A stretch of DNA of 64,000 nucleotides from Pseudomonadales bacterium (lineage in GTDB: Bacteria; Pseudomonadota; Gammaproteobacteria; Pseudomonadales; Pseudohongiellaceae), in contig JACKOH010000002.1 of NCBI GenBank assembly GCA_024234395.1, positions 1,116,001-1,180,000 on the forward strand, given 5' to 3'. A program made the position numbers and the translations under genes. Numbering within the stretch: the stretch's first letter is position 1; every line of letters starts with the position of its first letter. The notes below the pieces were generated by a model. The model did no database searches and was not told the DNA's origin. It was given only the letters and a program-made list of their open reading frames with translations. Of the stretch, positions 34,015 through 42,150 are shown in pieces.

Positions 34015-35580
34015 CTAGTTGGAATTTTCAAGTGCGAACTGAAACCGCTTTCTTACTGGTTGGTTATTCCCGCCGATTCCTGCCACGACTTCCGGGTAGT
34101 AGATAAACTGCTCCACTGCCCGCAAAACCGCGTTATCAAACACGCCAGTTGGTACTGACTCTATTATTGTTGTATCTGTTACTTTGCCGTCTTCGCCGAT
34201 GCGAAACTCCGCGACCACGTGCCCCTCGATCCCTTTATGCAGTGCCCGTAACGGGTAGGTCGGAGTTCGCACCAGCAATGGGGCCGCTTCCCAGTTCCGG
34301 AACAGGGATTCCTGTGGAAGTCTGAATTGACTGTCACTGATCTGAATGCTGCTACTGGACGTGTGGTCTGAATGTCTGCCTGCAAACGCATCAGGATTGA
34401 GGTTGACCGGCTCCAGCGAGGGTCTGGCGTTAGTCTCGAAATACTGCGGTGCGGCCATGGTGGAACCCGGTTGCCCGGATTCAGCTATCTGCGCATTTTC
34501 CGGTGCATCCATCGTTACCGGAATAACCATTCTGGAATGAATGACCGGTGCCATAGTCTGTGCGGAAACGTCAAGTACTGAGAGTGGGATGACCAGCAGC
34601 AGCGTCAACAGTGTTGCCGTCCCGATTTCGTCTGCCCGCAGGAACTCCCGGTTGTGATCAGCCTTCAGGATATGCTGTATGCGCAGCGTTAATTCCGAGG
34701 TGCGTGAAAACAATGCCACTGCCAGTGGCGAAACAGCTTTTCTCTGCAAGCCCCCAGCCACCTGCAACAAGTTGGATGCATAGGTCACTTCTGAATGACA
34801 GGAGTCAATGGCTGCATCGTCACAGGCCTGCTCGCTGGCCAGCTTGAGACGTCTGGCGGCGAACCAGATCAGTGGATTGGGCCAGTACAGGCACAGTGCC
34901 AGCCGCCCCAGCAGGCGGGCTACCCAGTCATTGCGTTCAATATGACCCAGCTCGTGAGCGATCGCCTGCCTGAGCAATTCCGGATCCCAGTCCCGGGCCG
35001 CGCAGGGCAGAATCAGGCGGTGTTCGACAATCCCCCAGGTGAAGGGAGTGGGAGTCGAGTGACTGAACAACAGGCGCACCCGGTTCCGGCTGCCGTTGTC
35101 ATGCAACAACTCAATAAGAATGGAATTTGCCCGATGGCCGGGATACGGAGTTGCGCGCCTGCTGATTACAGTAAGGTGCAGAACACCGGTGGCCAGGAAA
35201 AGGGACATCGACAGAACACCGCCCAGGTAGATCCACACTGGCAGGCCAAGCACTGTCAGCAGCCTGTCGCCGCCACCCGGGTCAGCAGAAAAAAGCACCT
35301 GAAAAGTCGATTCCAGACCGCCCGCCGCTTCGGTTCCCGACACTGGAATCAGGATATCGATGGCCGGAATGACCAGTTTGAATAATGGAATTGCCAGGCA
35401 ACCCATGAGCGCGGTAAGCCATATCAGGCTGTGACTGGAGGCCGACTGGCCTCGGTAGAGCCAGCTGAACAGGGCCGCAACCATTACCAGCAGCGAAGCC
35501 TTGACAACTGAATCCAGCCAGAAATAGAAAGCGGGAATTTCCGCCTGTATCAGGTCGAGGCTTGTCAGTAACGTTGTCAT
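34015..35580 (-). CDS. M56 (BlaR1-type) metallopeptidase fused to a TonB C-terminal domain
   Basis: A 521-residue fusion. An N-terminal membrane half with several helices carries HELGH (209-213, AIAHELGHIERNDW) and a probable Glu250 ligand in SEQACDDAA. A periplasmic linker of about 80 residues follows a helix near residue 335. The C-terminal domain (about 434-521, PTYPLRALHKGIEGHVVAEFRIGEDGKV, FDNAVLRAVEQF) is TonB-C-like and strongly resembles that of the next gene. It lies between the blaI-like gene (32 bases upstream) and the tonB-like gene. It probably cleaves or triggers cleavage of the repressor when the periplasmic domain is engaged; that model comes from BlaR1. Confidence 0.9.
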   Translation of the reverse strand: MTTLLTSLDLIQAEIPAFYFWLDSVVKASLLVMVAALFSWLYRGQSASSHSLIWLTALMGCLAIPLFKLVIPAIDILIPVSGTEAAGGLESTFQVLFSADPGGGDRLLTVLGLPVWIYLGGVLSMSLFLATGVLHLTVISRRATPYPGHRANSILIELLHDNGSRNRVRLLFSHSTPTPFTWGIVEHRLILPCAARDWDPELLRQAIAHELGHIERNDWVARLLGRLALCLYWPNPLIWFAARRLKLASEQACDDAAIDSCHSEVTYASNLLQVAGGLQRKAVSPLAVALFSRTSELTLRIQHILKADHNREFLRADEIGTATLLTLLLVIPLSVLDVSAQTMAPVIHSRMVIPVTMDAPENAQIAESGQPGSTMAAPQYFETNARPSLEPVNLNPDAFAGRHSDHTSSSSIQISDSQFRLPQESLFRNWEAAPLLVRTPTYPLRALHKGIEGHVVAEFRIGEDGKVTDTTIIESVPTGVFDNAVLRAVEQFIYYPEVVAGIGGNNQPVRKRFQFALENSN

Positions 35581-35612
35581 GATTGTCTGTTACCTCTGCT
35601 CCTGGCAGCAGC

Positions 35613-36008
35613 TCAGTGGTCGGAACGTTTATCTTTCCTGCTTCTCGCTTTTTCAATCAATTGTTCCAGTTCCAGCAGTTCCCGGTCGGAAACATCATCG
35701 CCAGACAGGTCGATCATGGCATTCATGGCCTGGGAGACCGAACCGTCGAAGAAAGTTTTCAGCAGCCTGGTGAGGGCCGAGCGACGGACATCTTCACGGT
35801 CATGGGCGGGGTAATAGATATATTTGAGGTGCTGTTCCCGATGCTGCAGTTCACCCTTGTCTTCAAGCTTGGCCAGCAGTGCTCTTACTGCCGAGTAACC
35901 GGGTGGGTCGGGCAGCCGCTGCATGACCTGCTTGGCCGACGCTTCCTTGAGCTCATAGACGATGTCCATGATCTGTCGTTCTCTTCTGCTCAGATGTGGT
36001 GTTGCCAT
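35613..36008 (-). CDS. BlaI/MecI/CopY-family transcriptional repressor
   Basis: A 131-residue winged-helix repressor, first gene of the M56/TonB operon (LSRRERQIMDIVYELKEASAKQVMQRLPDPPGYSAVRALLAKLEDKGELQHR). The C-terminal part (LLKTFFDGSVSQAMNAMI, LLELEQLIEKAR) mediates dimerisation. It differs clearly from the BlaI-like protein at 2505-2939. Two palindromes 52-87 bases upstream of the start are the likely autoregulatory operators. Confidence 0.92.
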   Translation of the reverse strand: MATPHLSRRERQIMDIVYELKEASAKQVMQRLPDPPGYSAVRALLAKLEDKGELQHREQHLKYIYYPAHDREDVRRSALTRLLKTFFDGSVSQAMNAMIDLSGDDVSDRELLELEQLIEKARSRKDKRSDH

Positions 36009-36059
36009 GTGACTGCTCAGTTGCCCTGCCGGTAATCGTTACACCGCGAAATCATGATG

Positions 36060-36095
36060 TGCTATAAAAATAGCATAGTGCTAAAAAAATAGCAC
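36060..36095. promoter_or_regulatory. Paired palindromic operators of the blaI-M56-tonB operon
   Basis: Two adjacent inverted repeats: TGCTAT-AAAA-ATAGCA (36060-36075) and GTGCTA-AAAAAA-TAGCAC (36078-36095). They are A/T-centred and lie just upstream of the repressor gene. Size, symmetry and place fit dimer sites of a BlaI-type regulator. Confidence 0.8.
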
Positions 36096-36161
36096 CATAT
36101 GGCGCAATGTCAACCGGTTATTTTTAAAAAACGCGAGGGATAAATTGAAAAGTTTTCTATT

Positions 36162-36575
36162 TCAGTTGCTTAGGCGATTACGTATGGACTCGATCCGGCT
36201 GCGGTTGACACCCAGATCGCTGTACCCGAGGCGGGAAGCGGATCTGACATGGGTGACCCCGGCATCCGGATCGTAGAGAAATTCCACGTCGTCGACAAAG
36301 CCCATCAGCCGGCTGGTGAACTCGGCATAAAGGTAGTTGCCCTGTTGGGAAACAATACGGGCTTCGGGAAGCGCCAGCAGTACCTGCTGCACCTGGGCCA
36401 GGCTGGCGTCCAGCGGGGCTACGTAGTGGCTTTCCCGGGATTCAAAGCTGCATACGCAGTTGGGGGAATCCGGGCAGTCAGCCAGGCGTCCGTCCAGGTT
36501 GCCGATATTCTGCGGGGGTTCGCCGGCACAGGCGGAAAGCAGCGGCAGCCAGGCCAGGGTAATGCGCTTCTTCAT
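36162..36575 (-). CDS. DUF1499 lipoprotein
   Basis: A 137-residue protein with lipobox L-S-A-C (Cys16). It then has the DUF1499 pattern (LADCPDSPNCVCSFESRESHYVAPL, YLYAEFTSRLMGFVDDVEFLYDP, HVRSASRLGYSDLGVNRSRIESIR). The family is widespread with no established function. It lies 52 bases downstream of the MaoC gene on the same strand, possibly in one transcript. Confidence 0.9.
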   Translation of the reverse strand: MKKRITLAWLPLLSACAGEPPQNIGNLDGRLADCPDSPNCVCSFESRESHYVAPLDASLAQVQQVLLALPEARIVSQQGNYLYAEFTSRLMGFVDDVEFLYDPDAGVTHVRSASRLGYSDLGVNRSRIESIRNRLSN

Positions 36576-36627
36576 GGGAGTCTCCAGTTCAGGGGGCCAT
36601 CATCAAGGGTCCATCATCAGGGGTCTA

Positions 36628-37089
36628 TCATAGGACGGTCATGCCCAGCCATTCGGCAATCAGGGCCGGCTTGTCTTCACCCTCTATTTCCACCGTGACC
36701 TTGTGTTTGAGCAGATACCTGCCCGGTTGTTTTTCACTGGCTTCCAGTAATGTGAAGCGGGCCCTGATCCGTTTGCCGACTCTGACCGGGCTGATGAAGC
36801 GTACCTTGTCCAGTCCGTAATTGATGCCCATGATTGCATCCCGGAGTTTGATACCGCCATTGTTGTTGCCAAACATGCTGAGCAGCGACAGGGTCAGGAA
36901 ACCGTGTGCGATGGTGGAACCGAACGGGGTCCGGGCCGCCCGGTCCGGGTCCACGTGAATAAACTGATAATCTTCAGTCGCCTCGGCAAACCGGTTGATC
37001 CGTTGCTGATCGATCTCGAACCAGTCGGTCACGCCCACTTCCTTGCCAATATAGTCAGGAAGCCGGGAAGGGTCGATGACATTACTCAT
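36628..37089 (-). CDS. MaoC-like (R)-enoyl-CoA hydratase
   Basis: Cytosolic single hot-dog protein of 153 residues. The hydratase-2 motif is visible as FAEATEDYQFIHVDPDRAARTPFGSTIAHGFLTLSLL, with the Asp/His catalytic pair and a GINYGLDKVRFISPVRVG strand. By family it hydrates (R)-3-hydroxyacyl-CoA or related thioesters. No beta-oxidation or PHA gene is adjacent. It is divergent from ubiI. Confidence 0.9.
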   Translation of the reverse strand: MSNVIDPSRLPDYIGKEVGVTDWFEIDQQRINRFAEATEDYQFIHVDPDRAARTPFGSTIAHGFLTLSLLSMFGNNNGGIKLRDAIMGINYGLDKVRFISPVRVGKRIRARFTLLEASEKQPGRYLLKHKVTVEIEGEDKPALIAEWLGMTVL

Positions 37090-37165
37090 TGTTCAGCGTC
37101 TCCAGATCGGTTCAGAGGTTCCCTAGGTTATCACAAGCTGTCACCCGGGCTCACTCCAGCCTATA

Positions 37166-38425
37166 ATGCCGGGCATGAGCAGTTCAAAGCCATTGCGGGA
37201 TTTCGATATTGCCATCGTGGGCGGTGGGATGGTCGGTGCGGCGTTAGCCGGTGCCCTGGCTGACACGCCGCTCCGCATCGGGCTGTTCGATAATGCCCCA
37301 TTTTCCAGTGAGCAGGCGCCCTGCAGCAGTGAAGTGCTGTCGTTCGATTCCCGGGTCAGTGCCATCGCACCGTCTTCCCGGCAGTTTCTGGCTGACATTG
37401 GCGCCTGGCCGGCGATCGAGGCTGCCCGGGTATCGCCTTACACGGACATGCAGGTGTGGGATGCCGATGGCACCGGCTCGATTCACTTTTCGGCCGCCGA
37501 TATTCATGCACAGTGGTTGGGGCATATCGTCGAAAATTCGGTCATTCTGCTGGGTCTCTATGAAAGCCTGCGGCATGCGGGAAATGTCAGCCAGGTCAGC
37601 CCGGTTTCCATCGACCGTTTTGAGCGTCTCGCTGACGATCTGCAGGGAGGGATCAGACTTCATTCCCAGGATCGCCAGTCCTGGACAGCGACCCTGCTGA
37701 TCGGAGCCGACGGGCCGCGATCCCGCATCAGGCAGCTGGCTGACTTCACTACCCGCGAGTGGGATTATCACCACCAGGCGCTGGTCACCACCGTGCGTAC
37801 CGGCCTCCCGCACCGGGGAACGGCGCTGCAACGCTTCATGCCATCCGGACCGCTAGCCTTTCTCCCCCTGCTCGACAAGTCTCAGCAACAGGGTAGCGGT
37901 CAGCATTACTGTTCCATCGTCTGGTCTGCAGATCCGGAGTGTGCCGCGAATCTGTTGGCAATGGACGATGAGAATTTTGCCGCGGCACTGGGCAATGCAA
38001 TCGAACAGCGGCTGGGGAGCATCGACTGGGTGGACCGGCGCGTCGCCTTTCCGCTGCGGCAACGGCATGCTGTGGATTATGTGCAGCCGAATATTGCGCT
38101 GGTCGGTGACGCGGCGCACACCATCCATCCACTGGCCGGTCAGGGCGTGAACCTGGGCTTTATGGACGCCAGAGTGCTGGCCGAGGAGATTCACCGGGCC
38201 CTGCATTCCGAACGGCCGCTGGGTGAATTTGCAGTGCTGCGGCGCTATCAGCGAGCCAGGAAAGGCCACAATCTCGGTATGATGGGGGTTATGGAGGGGT
38301 TCAAGTTTCTGTTCGCCCAGGACTCGCTGCCGCTACGCTGGATCAGAAATACCGGAATGAGCGGTATAAACAGGACCGGTTTCATAAAAAACCGACTGAT
38401 GCGTCAGGCGATGGGAATCCTGTAG
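37166..38425 (+). CDS. ubiI: UbiI-like 2-octaprenylphenol hydroxylase
   Basis: FAD-dependent UbiH/UbiF/VisC-family monooxygenase of 419 residues. Motifs are IVGGGMVGAALAGAL near the N-terminus, LIGADGPRSRIR in the middle and LVGDAAHTIHPLAGQGVNLGFMDA. The GD form with VNLGFMDA matches UbiI/VisC rather than UbiH. It probably catalyses C5 hydroxylation in ubiquinone synthesis. In many relatives it directly follows ubiH; here about 4 kb containing five minus-strand genes separate the two. Confidence 0.88.
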   Translation: MPGMSSSKPLRDFDIAIVGGGMVGAALAGALADTPLRIGLFDNAPFSSEQAPCSSEVLSFDSRVSAIAPSSRQFLADIGAWPAIEAARVSPYTDMQVWDADGTGSIHFSAADIHAQWLGHIVENSVILLGLYESLRHAGNVSQVSPVSIDRFERLADDLQGGIRLHSQDRQSWTATLLIGADGPRSRIRQLADFTTREWDYHHQALVTTVRTGLPHRGTALQRFMPSGPLAFLPLLDKSQQQGSGQHYCSIVWSADPECAANLLAMDDENFAAALGNAIEQRLGSIDWVDRRVAFPLRQRHAVDYVQPNIALVGDAAHTIHPLAGQGVNLGFMDARVLAEEIHRALHSERPLGEFAVLRRYQRARKGHNLGMMGVMEGFKFLFAQDSLPLRWIRNTGMSGINRTGFIKNRLMRQAMGIL

Positions 38426-38480
38426 CACAGCAACCCTCTCTTATCACTGACCTGATTCGCAGGCCAGAATCCTTCCAATA

Positions 38481-38532
38481 TTTACAGCCTGCAGAAAAAC
38501 CTTCAGCTGAGGGTTTTTCTGCAAGCTGTAAA
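38481..38532. repeat. Hairpin after ubiI
   Basis: TTTACAGCCTGCAGAAAAACC pairs imperfectly with GGGTTTTTCTGCAAGCTGTAAA around a short TTCAGCTGA loop. It resembles the outer end of family-A elements folded back on itself. There is no T-tract, so it is more likely a repeat remnant than a classic terminator. Confidence 0.6.
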
Positions 38533-39028
38533 TCTGACGTTAGCAGGTGATCTTGCCGGACCGTCACAGCAGGGCGGTTCCCCAGCACGGATCAGCCACC
38601 TGACCGGTTACCCCGGGTGCCAGTTTTCGGATTTTCAGTGCTGGACAATTTTCCGAACTGACGATAACTTAGGTTCAATCGGATGCAGTGGTCTGCTTGG
38701 GATACTCTGAATCATCAGGGATTTGAACAGGGTTTCCAGAAGCTTCAGGACTACCGGAAAGGATGATCGCACCGCCGTGCGCATTGGTTGTCCCTCCGCA
38801 ATTGAACGTCCGGGCGCAAAAGCGGGGCAGATGTACGGCCGGAGGCCGGTTGCCGTGGCGGTATTAAATTGGTTGAATTGAAAGTCACAGGAACTGACGG
38901 AAGATCAGATCTGTGTGTCGAGTGAATTTTCAGAGAGCTTCCGCGAGTGTAAGGAAGTTCCGGGGTCACGCTGTTCCCATACCGCGCCGCTGTTATGTTG
39001 GCGGTTACAACTCCTGGGGGGGAGGGGA
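38533..39028. other. Gene-free stretch of about 500 bases
   Basis: No supported gene, RNA or repeat. Forward frames run into the DUF6445 gene from 38915, but the start with a purine-rich ribosome-binding site is at 39029. Confidence 0.45.
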
Positions 39029-39754
39029 ATGGGGATGGCACTCGAGTTCAATCCTGACTGTCGTATCGAAGTGCGACAACTGCGTGGCGGTTCGGCATTA
39101 GTGATAGTCGATGATGCGCTGCTCAACCCGGAACATCTGGTCACATTGGCCAGCGAAAAACTGCCGGATCTGATACCGGATGATCGTTGGCATTATCCCG
39201 GCGTCGAACTGGCCCTTCCCGAATCCTATACCGAACCCTGTGCGGGATTCCTGCGTCATAATCTGCGTGAGTATTTCGGCCTTTCAAGGGTGATCTGGGA
39301 GACCTATGCCCGATTGAGCATGATCACGGTCCCCCCGGAACAACTGACCTGGAAACAGCGTATGTGCCATATCGACGCCAATCCGGGAGTCGCCGACGAG
39401 CGTGTAATTGCTTCGGTACTTTACCTGTTTCCGGAAGCCGATCTCGGTGGCACTGCATTCTTCGAACCGCGTCCCGGATTACCACCTTATCTCTACTATC
39501 TCAGCGACGGGCTGCCGACACCGGAATCCGAACAGTTTGAATTCTTCCGTCAGCCGCCTGCCTATCACACCGACAGTAACGAATTTTTTGAGCTGGATCA
39601 GGCGGTGACACCGCGCTGGAATCGGATGATCTTCTACCGTGGCGATGTCCACCACAGCGCCAACGTCACCGCCCCGCAACGGTTGTCGAGAGACCCGACT
39701 GTCGGGCGGTTGACCCTGAACGGGTTTTATCGGGTCGCTGCCACAGGTGGCTGA
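39029..39754 (+). CDS. DUF6445 family protein (possible 2-oxoglutarate-dependent dioxygenase)
   Basis: About 241 residues. The start at 39029 follows GGAGGGGA; an earlier in-frame start at 38915 would add 38 low-quality residues. The fold motifs (CHIDANPGV, ASVLYLFPEADLGGTAFFEPR, WNRMIFYRGDVHHSANV, RLTLNGFYRV) suggest a double-stranded beta-helix with a H-x-D and a distal His, as in prolyl-hydroxylase-like oxygenases that modify proteins or amino acids. The catalytic claim is inference. It overlaps the following lipoprotein gene by one base (TGATG). Confidence 0.8.
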   Translation: MGMALEFNPDCRIEVRQLRGGSALVIVDDALLNPEHLVTLASEKLPDLIPDDRWHYPGVELALPESYTEPCAGFLRHNLREYFGLSRVIWETYARLSMITVPPEQLTWKQRMCHIDANPGVADERVIASVLYLFPEADLGGTAFFEPRPGLPPYLYYLSDGLPTPESEQFEFFRQPPAYHTDSNEFFELDQAVTPRWNRMIFYRGDVHHSANVTAPQRLSRDPTVGRLTLNGFYRVAATGG

Positions 39755-40467
39755 TGCGTACTTTCCTGCTGTTGATTCTGGGATCGATTCTGGCCGGATG
39801 TATCGCCAGTAACCGGATTCAGCTCGACTCGCCAATCCCGGCTGCACCCGACTTCCGGGCCGCCTGTGCCTGGTCTTGGCCTGACACAGTTGACGAATTT
39901 CGCCTGCCAGTTACTGGAATCAGCAACCCGGGCTGGGCTTACTACAGTCAGGGCGATCCCTGGCTGGAACCGGACGAGCTGGAACTGGGGGCCTGGCTGG
40001 GTAACCGGATAGCCATGGCTCTAGCTGATTGCGCAGGAAATACGGAGTTCGCAGATCAGGTCGAACTGGTAATTTACTATGCCAGCTATGAACTGCCGCT
40101 CAGAGCCAGAAATTTCCTGGATATCGTCACCGTGGTGGGGACCGCGGGTTCGGTTCCGGTCGATGAAAGCGAAGGTTATCTGCTTTGTCTTGAAGTCAGC
40201 CCAACGTCCGGAGAGCTGCGTCATGCGCTGGCCACGGGACGGATAATGGTCGATCTTAATCTGTGGGGCGGGGGGCGCCAGGATGCGAAGGGGCATGCGA
40301 TGGTTAGGCGAATGCTGCAGACGTTGGCACAGAGCGCCTGGGCCATGCTCTGGATTGAACCGGCCGCGCCGGGAACGCGGGAAATCGATTGTCAGGCGGA
40401 AATCGCTGCCGTGAATCCGGGCATCCCTCCATTAAGGTCCCGCCTGCAATGGCAGGCCCGATCGTAG
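39754..40467 (+). CDS. Hypothetical lipoprotein
   Basis: A 237-residue protein with lipobox L-A-G-C (Cys16). The mature part has conserved-looking Trp and acidic patches (ACAWSWPDTVDEFRL, WLEPDELELGAWLGNRIAMALADCAG) and a pair of later Cys. I do not recognise the family. It is translationally coupled to the DUF6445 gene, so the two may act together on an envelope substrate. Confidence 0.65.
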   Translation: MRTFLLLILGSILAGCIASNRIQLDSPIPAAPDFRAACAWSWPDTVDEFRLPVTGISNPGWAYYSQGDPWLEPDELELGAWLGNRIAMALADCAGNTEFADQVELVIYYASYELPLRARNFLDIVTVVGTAGSVPVDESEGYLLCLEVSPTSGELRHALATGRIMVDLNLWGGGRQDAKGHAMVRRMLQTLAQSAWAMLWIEPAAPGTREIDCQAEIAAVNPGIPPLRSRLQWQARS

Positions 40468-40526
40468 CACCAGAATTGAATTTCGGGGAATGACAAATCC
40501 TTGCAAGTGTGCTTTCTTAGGGTCCC

Positions 40527-40794
40527 TAGTGTCCTGTCCGGTTAATTCGTCGCATTTCAGCGTGCCAGCCAAGGTTCCTGGCAAGGCGCGCCTTGCAGGC
40601 AATGGCCGTAGCCCTTGTCAAAAGGCGCAACGCGGCCAGGGGTCTTGGCTGGCACGCCCTCCGGGAGCCTGCATAAAGCGCTGTAGCTGAGTTGCGACCC
40701 TTGGAAATACAACCAGTATTCCCTGCGGATCGCGCCTCACTACAGCGCTTTATGCAGGCTCTGAAATACAACGAATTAACCGGACAGGACACTA
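40527..40794. mobile_element. IS630-type MITE, copy 1
   Basis: A 264-bp non-coding element flanked by TA on both sides within CTAG targets. Perfect 21-bp inverted ends start GTGTCCTGTCCGG and finish with the complement. Inside are two separate long hairpins: a 14-bp stem (40560-40573 with 40644-40657) and a 22-bp stem (40665-40686 with 40740-40761). No transposase is present. Copy 2 at 44398-44665 has the same length and the opposite orientation. Confidence 0.92.
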
Positions 40795-40864
40795 GCAGTA
40801 ATCACTCACGGAACCTGACATCATCGATTCAGTAGCGACCATCTCCGGCGTCATCAGTCTTTCA

Positions 40865-41296
40865 GTGGCGCCGGTTTTCCTGCTGGCTGGTATTGCCGGC
40901 ATGCTCAACGTGCTATCCATCCGGCTCGGTCGGGTTGTGGACCGGGCCCGGGTACTCGAAGCGCGCCTGGCGGTGGAAAAGCGCCCCGAACACCAGGAAA
41001 AACTGCAGGCGGAAACCGAGGCGCTGTGGAAGCGAATCCGGCTGGTGAACTGGTCACTGCGCATGTTCGTTACCGGGGCGCTGATGGTGTGCCTGGTTAT
41101 CATGACGCTGTTTCTCGGCGAGCTAAGCGCGGTGGACCTGTCCACAGTGATTGCCGGGATGTTTGTCGGGGCGATGGCACTGCTGATCATGGGACTGATA
41201 CTGTTCCTGTTCGAGGTCAGTATTTCCACCCGGCGGATCCGGGCCGGAATCACCCAGATTCTTCACGATACCGGGAGCACAGAGCCAGAGAACTGA
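40865..41296 (+). CDS. DUF2721 membrane protein (start codon uncertain)
   Basis: Inner-membrane protein of about 143 residues with three hydrophobic helices (APVFLLAGIAGMLNVL, MFVTGALMVCLVIMTLFL, VIAGMFVGAMALLIMGLIL) and a basic-acidic loop between the first two. The DUF2721 pattern LSIRLGRVVDRARVLE is clear. The frame reads back with family-like sequence (DSVATISGVISLSVAPVF) to a stop at 40799-40801, but contains no ATG. The only in-frame GTG is at 40865, inside the first helix. Either a rare start is used or the 5' end is damaged. A MITE ends 5 bases before that stop. Confidence 0.7.
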   Translation: MAPVFLLAGIAGMLNVLSIRLGRVVDRARVLEARLAVEKRPEHQEKLQAETEALWKRIRLVNWSLRMFVTGALMVCLVIMTLFLGELSAVDLSTVIAGMFVGAMALLIMGLILFLFEVSISTRRIRAGITQILHDTGSTEPEN

Positions 41297-41385
41297 AGCC
41301 TTTCGGCCTCGGGTGGCTGCTGTGTTACTGTGTCTCAGTAGCCTGTAAGTCAGCAACCGGAATAAAAGACCACAAGGGATCAGCA

Positions 41386-41844
41386 ATGAACTGGGACGCC
41401 ATTGGAGCAATTGCCGAAGTCGTCGGAGGGTTGGGAGTTATCGCAACCCTGTTTTACCTGTCGATTCAGATTCGAGGCAGTAATCGCATCGCAAGTGCGC
41501 AATCCCGACAGTCAATGTCGGAGTTCGCTTCGGCTATTTCCCGATTCAGAGCGGAAAATGCGGACCGGTATGCCAGGATCGCCACTGGCGGTGAGTTGAG
41601 CGCAGGAGACCGGGAATTTCAGTACTGGAGCCATATGCAGATGCTGATCTATGGCGAAACCCATTTTCATCAATACCAGCTTGGCCTTATGCCGGAGTCG
41701 CACTGGCAGGGGTTCGCCAGTTTCCTTGTCAGTTATATCGAAAGCAAAGGCTTCGAAGATTTCTGGAATCGGGAGGCAACAAGTTTCTCTCAGGATTACA
41801 CCGCCTGGATCAACGATCAGATAAAAGCAAGGGGCAACAAATGA
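41386..41844 (+). CDS. Small single-helix membrane protein, MNWDAIGAIAE family (paralogue 2)
   Basis: 152 residues. The start at 41386 has AGGGA 7-8 bases upstream. One N-terminal membrane helix (AEVVGGLGVIATLFYLSIQI) is followed by a helical soluble domain (SMSEFASAISRFRAENADRYARI, FWNREATSFSQDYTAWI). It shares the N-terminal pattern and layout with the gene at 21990-22484. The function is unknown. It overlaps the next small gene by four bases. Confidence 0.75.
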   Translation: MNWDAIGAIAEVVGGLGVIATLFYLSIQIRGSNRIASAQSRQSMSEFASAISRFRAENADRYARIATGGELSAGDREFQYWSHMQMLIYGETHFHQYQLGLMPESHWQGFASFLVSYIESKGFEDFWNREATSFSQDYTAWINDQIKARGNK

Positions 41845-42038
41845 AAGCAATGACGTGCAGACAATTGGGCGGAGCATGCGATCAGGTATTCCATGCCGAG
41901 ACCTTTGACGAAATGGCCGAGTTGAGTAAACAACACGGCATGGAAATGTTTAAGAAGCAGGATCAGGACCATCTGGATGCGATGCAGAAAATGCAGGAAC
42001 TTATGAAAAGCCCGGATGCCATGCAGTCCTGGTTCTAA
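41841..42038 (+). CDS. Small DUF1059-like protein
   Basis: 65 residues, MKAMTCRQLGGACDQVFHAETFDEMAELSKQHGMEMF and a Met/Gln-rich helical tail. The C-x6-C spacing and the AETFDEMAELSKQHG segment match small cytosolic DUF1059-type proteins of unknown function. The start overlaps the preceding stop (ATGA), so the pair is translationally coupled. Confidence 0.8.
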   Translation: MKAMTCRQLGGACDQVFHAETFDEMAELSKQHGMEMFKKQDQDHLDAMQKMQELMKSPDAMQSWF

Positions 42039-42150
42039 TCCAGGAAACAGGAATTTGACGCATTACCGCCCGAGTGACCGCCGGTCAGATTCGCATTGCA
42101 GAAATCAATCGTACTGGGCCGGCAGGTTTCCGTCGGCGGCGTTGCCCGGT

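Noticed and set aside
40527..40794. Structured non-coding RNA gene instead of a MITE
   Set aside because: The hairpins are striking, but inverted ends, TA flanks, a second copy in opposite orientation and a deleted third copy fit a mobile element better. Transcription of the hairpins is still possible.
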